This document shows positions 22,101-34,100 of a DNA stretch of 64,000 nucleotides, one piece after another; the first letter of the stretch is position 1, and each line of letters opens with the position of its first letter. A model generated the notes under the pieces. It did no database searches. It saw only the letters and a list, made by a program, of their open reading frames with translations, and was not told where the DNA came from. Origin of the DNA: Bubalus kerabau (lineage: Eukaryota > Chordata > Mammalia > Artiodactyla > Bovidae); NCBI RefSeq assembly GCF_029407905.1, contig NC_073630.1:39519001-39583000 (forward strand), in the 5' to 3' direction. Both the position numbers and the translations under genes were made by a program.

Positions 22101-25100
22101 TAAAAATTGTTTAATAAAGGCTGGGCTCTAGTGTGCTTTCTCACCTTTGTGAGCTCAAGGGACTATCTAATGCAGACTTCCTCATGCTCTTCTTGTGCTT
22201 AAAAATATTAAGTGATTCCTCATGGCCTATAAATTGCTTTCTATACCTTTGGTTTGGTTTTTAAGTTTTCCATGAATTGATGCCACAGTTTGTAGCCAGA
22301 CTTATCTCAACTAGTTATTTGTTTACATTTGTATTTTGCAAAATTTCCGCAACTGCCAGCCATAATTTGCATAACTATTTTTCAGGTATTTGGAAAGTTT
22401 AGTATTGTGCCTGTAATCATTATATAAAGACTTGGCTTGAAGAAAACCAATTTTATTACAGTATGGGATAAATAAGGTATAGCACATGAAGTATATGTAC
22501 TGTATAAAATAAATAAGGTATGGTACACAGAATCATGAAAAGTGTTTAACATAATGCCTATCAAACTATAAACACTGTTAGCTGCTTTTTTTTTTTTTGG
22601 TTACTACTGCTAAACCATATTTTATTATTTACTTTAAAAGAAGATTGGCTCAAGTTAATTGTTTTGATTTCAGTATAACTTAAAGCATAAAATACTTTTC
22701 AGCTGTTGAAATCATTCTTAAATAACGTGATTTTGTTTCAAGGTACTTTCTGTTTTTCCTGGAAGGTAAATAGTCCATTTGCTTGCTATGGTAGTTAGGA
22801 ATTATTATTTTTTTTTAATATTTGATGTATTAAATGCTGCTGCAAATGGCTAGAAAGGATGCTTAGCGTGTTGTGTTCTCATGTTGAGTTTTGCCTTTTC
22901 TCAGTTGGGAGCTGAAAGTGCCGACAGCATCGGTGCTGTGTTAAATAGCAAAGATGAGCAGAGAGAAATTGCTGAAACAAGAGAAACTTGCAGGTCAGTA
23001 GAATAATGGCTTTTTATAAATGATATGTTAATATTTGCAAAAGGATCATTGCTTTAATAAACAATAATCTTAGGTATCAAGTGTGTTGTTATGATAAGCA
23101 TCAGCATACCAATTTGGAAAACATTGATTTTTATTTTCTGTGAATTATGAAATGCTTATTTTCTGAATATAAGTTCTCATTTATGAACTAGTTAGAAAAT
23201 GGAATATTAAGCTGAGAATTAGCTTATGTACCATATATAATTTTATTTTAAAAATCCTTATTTTAGAAAAAGTACTGTACCCTAAAAGTGGTATTCATTT
23301 GATAGTTCATAAAGCATTTAGAATTTTTCAGTATTGTAGTAACCAACCAGAACATCAGTTTCACTCAAGACAGATTAGAATGATATGTAGAAATTTCTCT
23401 TTGCCATACATACCTTATAAAAACTTATTTTCTCATTTGGTTGCTTTCTCAAAAATAAAGTACAGAGTTATTAATCAGGTTATGATACTTTTAAAATTTA
23501 TAAACCAAGTGAATGGATACTGTTTAGTTAGGAAAAATTTGCCTTATTCTGTCTCTGTAAAACTGTTCTTTAATATTATGAATACATGTATACATCTTAT
23601 GTATTTGTGAGTGATATTTCAGTTTTAATTTTCAGGGCTTCCTATGATACCTCTGCTCCAAATGCAAAACGTAAGTATCAGGATGAAGGAGAGACAGATG
23701 AAGACAAGATGGAAGAATATAAGGCAAGTAGAGAATAGGACAATGTTTTGGTCAAGAAAAAAATAAGTCCTTACAATCTGTAGAGTCTTATCTAGGAAAA
23801 CAAATTTGACAAAAGTTGAATTTTGACAAAATACTGAATAATGTCATTAGCATATATGTCACCATTTATATCAGTTTACTCATTTTAATAGAAGAGGTAT
23901 GTGGGTTAAATCAGGTGATGTATGTAAAGCACTAAGTGTAATGCCTAGTAAGCTCTCTGCTAAGTCACTTCAGTCGTGTCTGACTCTGTGCGACCCCAGA
24001 GACAGCAGCCCACCTGGCTCCACCGTCCCCGGGACTCTCCAGGCAAGAACAATGGAGTGGGTTGCCATTTCCTTCTCCAATGCATGAAGGCGAAAAGTGA
24101 AAGTGAAGTCGCTCAGTCGTGTCTAACTCTTAGCGATCCCATGGACCGCAGCCCACTGGGGCTCCTCCCTCCATGGGATTTTCCAGGCAAGAGTACTGGA
24201 GTGGGGTGCCATTGCCTTCTCCACTAGTAAGCTCTAGGCAACAACATTCTTAAATAAGAGCAAGGAGTTAAATGTACCAGAAACGTTGGATAATTGGATC
24301 AGTTTTCAGGAGGCTACAGTGCTATCTTTTAAGAGTTGTGTTGTTACATCTTAACAATATAAGGTAGTGCAGTTAAAATATTTTGAGAATTCATGGGCTA
24401 GATAGCAGTGTAGAAGCATTTCTAACAGAGGCCCAAGAGAAAAAACCCAACTTCTGAACTTGTAGTTGCATTATTTAGGTGGAAAAAAAAGTAAAGGGCA
24501 AATAACCTATCTCCATTTTTTCAAATTAATTGTTATACAATATTTAACAGAAGAGAATAAATAGTTTCAGTAAATCTCTTAAGTATAATTACCTAATTTC
24601 ATAAAAACTATGTTGTGTGTTGGGCTTCCCTGGTGGCTTAGTGGTAAAGAATGTGCCTGCCAGTGCAGGAGACATAAGAGATGAGGGTTCAATCCCTGGG
24701 TTTCAAAGATCCCTTGGAGGGGGAACTGGCAACCCACTCCAGTATTGCCTAGGAAATCCCATGGACAGAGGGGCCTGGCAGGCTACAGTCCATGCGGTTG
24801 CAAAGAGTTGGACACAACTTAGCGAAACAATATTGTGTGTTGGTTGCATTTGATATATCCTAATATATAACTTAAATATGTTAAATATGTTGTGATTATG
24901 TTAGATTAAAGCATGTACAGTTCCTCATATTTTAACATTTTTGACCTATAAAATAGCGATTTCTTTTGGTTTGCTCTAGTAGAAGTAAAATTGCCCCATT
25001 GGTGGACCTATCTTTCATGAGTTAAGCCAAATTCTAATAATTTAAAGTTTTATATCTAAGGTAAATCTAGATAACTTAGTCAATAAAATTAGTAGTTATA

Positions 25101-28100
25101 GACAGTTATTATTGAGAATGAAAAGGAAATTTTTATTATAAACAAAGCTAATGATGAGAAAGCAAAGACTTCAATGTTTGACTTTAATGGTAATTTGAAA
25201 AATTTATGTCTTAGGGAAATAAAATATTTATGAATGTTAACACAATATAATACATAAGATTCCTCTTATACATAAAATATCTACTTAATCTTTCTTTTTT
25301 AAGGATGAAGTAGAAATGCAACAGGAGGAAGAAAATTTGCCATATGAAGAAGAGATTTATAAAGATTCTAGTACTTTTCTTAAGGTAAATAATTTTCAAA
25401 TCTTTAACTTTTCATGTTTCAGCTTTGTGCCTGAAAAGATTTGAAATATGTTTAAGATTTTTTTTCAGTTATTGAAGGATCATTATTAGTATAAAATATT
25501 TAAAATTATTCATGAAATGTTCTTCTGATGCTTGGCTATTAATATCTGTAGATAACTGAATTATAAACTATCATTTTAGTAGTGGTGTTTTTTATTTTTT
25601 AAATCTATCAGTTAGCTTATATTTTGCTTGGCCTCATAATAAAATATAAAGCTCCGAGTTAATGTATCTGCCACCAGAGTGAAAGCTATTAATTTAATTT
25701 TGACTTTTTCTTTAGGGAACACAGAGTTTAAATCCCCATAATGATTACTGCCAACATTTTGTAGACACTGGACATAGACCCCAGAATTTCATCAGGGATG
25801 TAGGTATGTCTGATTTGTTGGGGATATGCGATTGCTGGCTGCCGGTTACGTGCATGTAATTTATCCATTTTGAGGTTTATTTCTAACAAAATTACTTTTT
25901 CCTGACTTGGCTTCCCCTTTCCATTCATAGTACTTATTGTACACGCTCTTTTTCCATCAAGCAGTGTTGATTTTTTCCTTCTTCCTTCCTTTCCTTCATT
26001 TTGTTTCTGTGATTATCCCTCATTTTTATTTTGCCTTTATTCCTTCTTTGATGCTCTTCCTTTCTTTAGGTAAATCTGATTTTTTGACCTATGTCATTTT
26101 CCTTTCCTCTAAGAATTTTTTTTTTTAACATTTCTTGCAAGATAGGCCTACTAGCAACAAATTCCCTGTTTTTGTTTCTCTGAGAAAGTCTTTATTTCTC
26201 CTTTACTTTTGAAAGATTAATTTTGTAAAGTACAGAATTCTGAATTGGTGTTTTCTTTCTTCCAGTACTTTAAATATTTTACTTCACTCTCTTTTTGCTT
26301 GCTTTTTTCTGAGAAGTTGGATATAATTCTTAACTTTGTGCCATAGTAGTTTTTTTTTTTTTCCTGGTTTCTTTCAGAACTTTTATTTTATAGCTTGAAA
26401 ATGATATGCGTAGGTATAGTTGAGGTTTTCTTTTTTCTTTTTTTTTGGTATGTATCCTGTTTGGTACTCTCTGAGCTTCCTATATATGGGGTTTGATGTC
26501 TGACATTAATTTGTGAAATGTTTAGTCATTGTTTTATTTGCTTATTTGATTTCTTCAGATCTTAGTTGTGGCATGTGAGCTCACTGTTGTGGCTCAGTAG
26601 TGTGGCACATGGACTTAGTTGTCCTGCCGCATGTGGGGTCTTAGTTCCCCAACCAGGGATCGAACCATCATCCCTGAATTGCAAGGTGGACTCTTAACGA
26701 CTGGACCACCAGGGAAGTCCCCTCAGTTATTATTGATTCAGATATTTCTTCTGTTCCTGTGGTTTTTTCTTCTGATATTTCCATTACACCTTTTGCAGTT
26801 ATCTCATGTTCCTTGGATAGTCTTTTTTCCCCCCCAATTTTTGTTCCCTTTACTTTTCAGTTTTTGAGATTTCTCTTGAGATATCCTCAAGCTCATATTC
26901 TTTCCTCAGCTGTGTTCAGTCTACCAGTATGCTCATCAGAGGCAGTATCCCTGCAGTTTTGAAAATAGCTTGATTAAGATAATTCATACACTATACAATT
27001 CACCCATTTAAAGAATATAATTTAATTTTGTAAAGTGTCTACAGGTTTGTGCAGCCATCACCACCATCTAATTTTAGACCTTTTTTTTAAAATTGAGGTA
27101 TAGTTGACTTACAATATTATATAAGTTTTAGATGTACAAATAGTGGTTCACAGTTTTTAAAGTTTATACTTCATTTATGGTTAATGTAAAATATTGGCTG
27201 TATTCTCTCTGCTGAACATTATGCTTGTAACTTATTTATTATATAGAGAGAAATTTGTATTTCTTAGTCCCCTCCTCAGTTTTGCTCTGCCTCTTCTATC
27301 CCCAACTGGTACCACTAACTTGTTTTCTGAATCTGTTTCTTTTTGTTATATTCACTAGGTTGCTCTTTATTTTTTAGATTTCACATGGTATCTGTCTTTC
27401 TGACTTATTTCACCAAGCATATTATCCTCCATGTTGTTGCAAATGGTGGAAAAAAAAAAAAAAAAATCACTTTTTTTTATGGCTGAGTAGTATTCCATTG
27501 CATATGTATATGTACCACATCTTCTTTATCCTTTCATATGTTGATGGGCACTTAGGTTGCTTCCATATCTTGGCTATTGTAAATAATGCTGCTAAGAACA
27601 TTGGTGCATGTGTCTTTTTGAATTAGTATTTTTGTTTTCTTAAGATACATACCCAGGAGTGGAATTTCTGTATTCATATAGTTACTTCTATTTTTAGTTT
27701 TTTGAGAAAACAGTATGATAGTTCTGTACTGTTTTCCACAGTTGCTGCAACCAATTTACATTCCTACCAACAATATTACACATCCTCAGAACATTTTTAT
27801 CTCCCCTAAAGAAACTTAGTACTCAGTCATTAGCAGTCAGTTCCCATTCCTTCGTTGTAGTTTTGATCTGCATTTCCCTACTGACTAACAATATTAAAAA
27901 TCTTTTTCTATGCTTATTTTCCATTTAAATATCCATTTTGGAGAAATGTCTAAAAGCTTTTTTTTTGGTATTTGACTTTTATTGTAAGAGTTCTTTATAT
28001 ATTCTCAGTGTAAGTCCTTTATCAGATGTATGATTTGCAAATGTTTTCTCCCATTCTGTGGGTTGTCTTTTCACTTCTTTGATAGTGCCATTTGCCACAC

Positions 28101-31100
28101 AAAAATTTTATTTTGATGTAATCCAATATACTTTTTCTTTTTTTGCTTATAAGCAACATGTAGAAACTGATTTTAATGTTTTCATGGTCACAATTTAGAT
28201 GTAGTGCAAAAAGTAATAATAATAATGGTGAGATAGGCCAGTTACAGAATGACAAAAATGCACACACTTAAAGAGGCACTTAAAATATCAGTAGTACATA
28301 TATAAATACATACCCTTTTATGAGCTACCTAAAATAGTGATTCTCATAGAAGAGAACACAGCAGTGGTTGTCAGAGGCTAGAGAGAGAGGAAAATGAGAA
28401 GTTGTTGTGCAGTTGGCATAAAGTTTCTGCTATGCAAGATAAATTAATTCTGTAGATCTTGTTGTTCAGTTGCTCAGTCATGTCTGACTCTTTGACCCCA
28501 TGGACCACACCATGCAAGGCTTCCCTGTCCTTCACTGTCTCCTGGAATTTGCTCAAACTCATGTCTATCGACTTGGTGATGCCATCCAGCTATCTCAAGC
28601 TCTGCCTCCCCTTTCTCCTCCTGCCGTCAATCTTTCCCAGCATCACTTTTCTACTGAGTTGGCTCTTTTCATCAAGTGGCGAGAGTATTAGGAGGTTCAG
28701 CTTTAGCATCAGTCCTTCTGATGAATATTCAGGGTTAATTTCCTTTAGGATTGACTGGTTTGATCTCCTTGCTATCCAAGGGATCTCAAGAGTCTTTTTC
28801 ATCACCACATTTCAGAAGCATCAATTCTTCAGTGCTCAGCCTTTAATAGTGCAACTCTCATAGCCCTGTGTGACTACTGGAAAAACCACAACTTGGACTA
28901 TATGGACCTTTGTCAGCAAAGTGATATCTCTGCTTTTTAATACACTGTCTAGGTTTGTAATAGTTTATAGCCCAGGAAATAAAGTCTATCACTGTTTCCA
29001 TTTTTTTCCCCTGTTTGCCATGAAGTGATGGGACCAGATGCCATTATTGTAGTTTTTTGAATGTTAGGTTTTAAGTCAGCTTTTTCACTCTCCTCTTTCA
29101 CCTTCTTTAAGAGACTCTTTGGTTCCTCTTTGCTTTCTGCTGTTGGAGTGGTGTCATCTGCATATCTGATATTTTTCCTGGCAATCTTGATTTCAGCTTG
29201 TGATTCAACCAGCTCTTCATTTCACATGATGTACTCTGCATATAAGTTAAATAAGCAGGGTGACAATATACAGCCTTGACGAACTCTTTGCAATTTGGAA
29301 CCAGTCTGTTGTGCCATGTCCTGTTCTAAATGTTGCTTCTTGACCTGTATACAGGTTTCTCAGGAGGCAGGTAAGGTGGTCTGGTAGTCCCATCTCTTGA
29401 AGAATTTTCTACAGTTTCTTCTGATGCACACAGTTGAAGGCTTTAGTGTAGTCAATAAAGCAGAAGTAGATGTTTTTCTGAAATTCCCTTGCTTTTTCCT
29501 CTGATCCAAAGGATGTTGGCAGTGTGATTTCTGGTTCCTGTGCCTTTCCTAAATACAGCTTGTACATTGAGAAATCTGGAAGTTCTCGATTTGTGTACTA
29601 CTGAAGCCTAGCTTGAAGGATTTTGAGTATTACCTTGCTAGTATGTGAAATGAGTGAATTGTGTGGTAGTTTGAACATTCTTTGGCATTGCCTTTCTTTG
29701 GGATTGGAATGAAAACTGATCTTTTCCAGTCCTGTGGCCACTCCTGAGTTTTCCAAATTTGCTGGCATATTATCTTTTAGAATTTGAAATAGCTCAGCTA
29801 GAATTCCATCACCTCCACTAGCTTTGTTTATATTACTACTTCCTAAGGAAGAAGCACAAGCTGGAATCAAGATTGCTGGGAGAAATATCAATAACCTCAG
29901 ATATGCAGATGACACCACCTTATGGCAGAAAGTGAAGAGGAACTAAAAAGCCTCTTGATGAAAGTGAAAGAGGAGAGTGAAAAAGTTTGGCTTAAAGCTC
30001 AACATTCAGAAAATGAAGATCATGGCATCTGGTCCCATCACTTCATGGGAAATAGATGGGGAAACAGTGGAAACAGTGTCAGACTTTATTTTTTGGGCTC
30101 CAAAATCACTGCAGATGGTGACTGAAGCCATGAAATTATTATTATTATTATTTTTTTTTTTATAAACATTTATTAAAATAGAAAGCTAGAGAATTTCCTG
30201 GGGTCCAATGGTTAGCGCTGAGCTTCCACTGCAGCAGTCACAGGTTTGATCCCTTGTCAGGAAGCTAGGTTCCCAAAAGCTGTGCAGAGCAGCAGCCAAT
30301 TAATAGTTGTTTGCTCTTCTATCCCATCTGCATCCATCGGGCTGCCTGTTATGTCTGACTGGTATCATAAATGCCCTTGAAATCTTCAGGACAACAAAAC
30401 ATCTGCCTTTGGTTGGAATTCCTGGTTCCTTGCATTGAAGTAGTCACTACCTCTCTTCACACCCCAAAGAATGAAGCCGTGAAATTAAAAGACGCTTACT
30501 CCTTGGAAGGAAAGTTATGACCAACCTAGATAACATATTCAAAAGCAGAGACATTACTTTGCCAGCAAAGGTCCGTCTGGTCAAGGCTATAGTTTTTCCA
30601 GTGGTCGTGTATGGATGTGAGAGTTGGACTGTGAAGAAAGCTGAGCGCTGAAGAATTGATGCTTTTGAAGTGTGGTGTTGGAGAAGACTCTTGAGAGTCC
30701 CTTGGACTGCAAGCAGATCCATCCAGTCCATTCTAAAGGATATCAGTCCTGGGTGTTCTTTGGAAGGAATGATACTAAAGCTGAAACTCCAATACTTTGG
30801 CCACCTCATGCGAAGAGTTGACTCATTGGAAAAGAGTCTGATGCTGGGAGGGATTGGGGGCAGGAGGAGAAGGGGACGACAGAGGATGAGATGGCTGGAT
30901 GGCATCACTGACTCGATGGACGTGAGTTTGAGTGAACTCCGGGAGTTGGTGATGGACAGGGAGGCCTGGTGTGCTGCAGTTCATGGGGTTGCAAAGAGTC
31001 GGACACGACTGAGAGACTGAACTGAATTGAAGGCCCACTTGACTTCATACTCCAGGAGGTCTGGCTTTAGGTGAGAGATCACACCATCATGGTTACCTGG

Positions 31101-34100
31101 GTCATTAAGGCCTTTTTTGTAAAGTTCTTCAGTGTATTTTTACCATTTCCTTTTATATCTCTTCTCCTTCTGTTCCATACTGTTTATGTTCTTTATTGTG
31201 CCCATCTTTGCATGAAATGTTCCTTTGTATCTCTGATTTTCTTGAAGAGATCTCTAGTCTTTCCCATTCTGTTGTTTTCCTCTATTTCTTTGCATTGATC
31301 ACTTAGGAATGCTTTCTTATCTCTCCTCGCTATTCTTTGGGACTCTGCATTCAAATGGATACATCTTTCCTTTTCTCCTTTGCCTTTCACGTCTCTTCTT
31401 TTCTCGGTTATTTTATAAAGCCTCCTCAGACAATCATTTTTCCTTGTTGTATTTCTTTTTCTTTGGGATGATTTTAGTCGCTACCTCCTATACAATGTTA
31501 TGAACCCCATCCATAGTTCTTCAGGCACACTCTTATCAGATCTAATTCCTTGAATCTATTTGTCACTTCCGCTGTATAATCATAATGGATTTGATTTGGG
31601 TCATACCTGAATGGTCTAGTGGTTTTCCCTACTTTCTTCAGTTTAAGTCTGAATTTTGCAATAAGGAGTTCATGATCTGAGCCATAGTCAGCTCCTGGTC
31701 TTGTTTTTGCTCACTGTATAGAGCTTCTCTGTCTTTGGCTGCAAAGAGCTCCTCCATCTTTCCCATCTGGTGATGTCCATGTGTAGAGTTATCTCTTGTG
31801 ATGTTGGAAGAGGGTGTTTGTTATGACCAGTGTGTTCTCTTGGCAAAAGTCTGTTAGTCTTTGCCCTGCTTCATTTTGTACTCCAAGGCCAGACTTGCCT
31901 GTTATTCCAGTTATCTCTTGACTTCCTACTTTGCATTCCAGGCCCTGTGATGAAAAGATTCTATAGATGTGCTGTATAGCAAATTGTCTATACTCAGCAA
32001 TACTGCTGACCATAGTCAACAATACTTCAAAAAATTTAAGAGGGCATATTTTATCTTACTTAAAGATACTTGTTGGGTCGCCAAGTTGTGTCTGACTCTT
32101 TTTGACCCCACGGACTGCATCACGCCAGGCTTCGCTGTCCCTCACCATCTCCCAGAGTTCGCCCAAGTCATGTCCATTGAATTAGTGACGCCATCCAACC
32201 ATCATCCTCTGTTGCCCTCTTCTCCTGCTTTCAATCTTTCCCAGCATCAGGGTCTTTTCTAATGAGTCGTCTCTTTGCATCAGGTCGCCAAAGGATTGGA
32301 ACTACAGCTTTAGCATCAGTCCTTCCAAAGAGTTTTCATGGTTGATTTCCTTTAAGATTTGATTTGGTTTGATCTCCTTGCTTTCCAAGAGACTCTCAAG
32401 AGTCTTCTCCAGCACCAATTCAAAAGCATCACTTCTTTGGTGCTCAGACTTCTATATGGTCCAACTTTCACATCCGTACATGACTACTGGAAAGATCATA
32501 GCTTTGATTGACTATATGGACCTTTGTTGGCCAAGTGATGTCTTTGCTTTTTAACACACTGTCTAGATTTGTCGTAGTTTTCCTGCCAAGAAGCCGTCAT
32601 CTTCCTTTCCTGCCAAGAAGCAGTTGTCTTCTGATTTTATGGCTGCAGTCACCATCCGTGGTCATTTTAAAGCCCAAGAAGAGAAAATTTGCCACTGCTT
32701 TCCCCTTTTCCCCATCTCTTTGCCCTGAAGTGATGGGAATGGATGCCATGATCTTGGTTTTTTTAATATTAAGTTTTAAGTCAGCTTTTTCACTCTCCTC
32801 TTTCACCCTCATCAAGAGGCTCTTTAGTTCCTTCTTATGCTCTGCCATTAGAGTGGTATCATTTGCATATCTGAAGTTGTTGATATTTCTCCTGGCCATC
32901 ATGATTCCAGCTTGTAACTCATCCAGCCTAGTATTTCCAATGATGTACTTTGTATATAAGTTAAATAAACAAGGTTGACAATACCAGCCTTGTCCTACTC
33001 CTTTCTCAATCCTGAACCAGTCAGTTGTTCCCTGAAGGGCTCTAACTGTTGCTTCTTGACCTGCATACAGGTTTCTCAGGAGACAGGTAATATGGTCTGA
33101 TATTCTCCTCTGTTTAGTCTTCCACAGTTTTTTATGATCCACACAGTCAAAGGCTTTAGCGTAGTCAGTGAAACAGAGATAGATGTTTTTCTCGAATTCC
33201 CTTGCTTGGTCTGTGATCCGGTGAAGGTTGGCAATGTGATCTCTGGTTCCACTGCCTTTTCTGAATGCAGCCTGCTTTAACTTCTGGAAGTTCTTGGTTC
33301 ATGTAATGCTGAAGCCTGCCTTGGAGGATTTTGAACATAACCTTAGTAGCATGGGAGTTGAGTGCAGTTGTTCATTGGTTTGAACATTCTTTAGTACTGT
33401 CCTTCTTGGGAGTTGGGATGAGGATTGACCTTTTCCAGTCCTGTGATCACTGCTAGATTTTCCAAATTTGCTGACTTATTGAGTGCAGAGCTTTAATAGC
33501 ATCATCGTTTAGGATTTTAAATATCTCTGCTGGAATTTCATCACCTCCACTATCTTTTTGGCAGCAGTGCTTCCTAAGACCCACGTGACTTCTCTCTCCA
33601 GGATGTCTGACTCTGAATGAGAGACTACACCATCGTGGTTAGCCAGGTCATTAAGATCTTTGTTCAATTCTTCTGTGTATTTTTTCCATCTCTTCTTGAT
33701 CTCTTCTGCTTCAATTAGGTCTTTACTGTTTCTGTCCTTTATTGTGTCCATCTTTGGATGAAATGTTCTTTTGATATTTCCAATCTTCTTGAAGAGATCT
33801 CTAGCCTTATGCTTTCTGTTGTTTTCCTCTATTTCTTTGTACTGTTCATTGAAGAAGACCTTCTGGTCTCTTGCTATTTTCTGGAACTCTGCATTTATTT
33901 GGGTGAACCTTTCCATTTCACCCTTTTCTTTTTTCTTCTCTTCTTTCCTCAGCTATTTGTAAAGCCTCCTCAGGCAACTGCCTGCCTTCTTGCATTTTTT
34001 TCATTGGGATGGTGTTGTTTGCTGCCTCCTGTACAGTATTACAGACCTCTGTCCATAGTTCTTCAGGCATTCTGTTCACTGGACCTAATCATTTGAGTCT

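Larger units (their letters stand above)
18933..22904 (+). other. METTL14: METTL14 intron 1 (3972 bp)
   Basis: GT-AG. The first 200 bp are still CpG-rich. It contains a CHR SINE, a MIR, a Bov-tA and an L2 relic, with AT-rich unique DNA between. Confidence 0.9.
23724..25303 (+). other. METTL14: METTL14 intron 3 (1580 bp, GC-AG type)
   Basis: Donor AAG/GCAAGT, acceptor TTTTTTAAG. It contains a Bov-A2 and a Bov-tA, each with a clear target duplication. Confidence 0.9.
29843..31029 (+). mobile_element. Inner BovB LINE, plus strand, itself interrupted
   Basis: Starts GAAGCACAAGCTGGAATCAA just before the YADD motif, and continues after the retrocopy at 30472 to the ACTGAACTGAATTG tail at about 31015-31029. 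It is younger than the outer copy: spelling is closer to the commonest form here. Confidence 0.9.
28461..31955 (-). mobile_element. Outer BovB LINE, split by a plus-strand BovB
   Basis: 28461-29842 is the 3' part (C-terminal region, RT) and 31030-31955 the linker and EN end, both antisense. The outer sequence breaks at CTTCCTAAG and resumes at GGCCCACTTGAC; these are adjacent in the BovB copy at 51405-51420. RT is heavily mutated. Confidence 0.88.

Noticed and set aside
23724..23732. A GT donor for exon 3 four bases downstream
   Set aside because: It would shift the frame into exon 4 and break the conserved protein; the GC donor keeps it.
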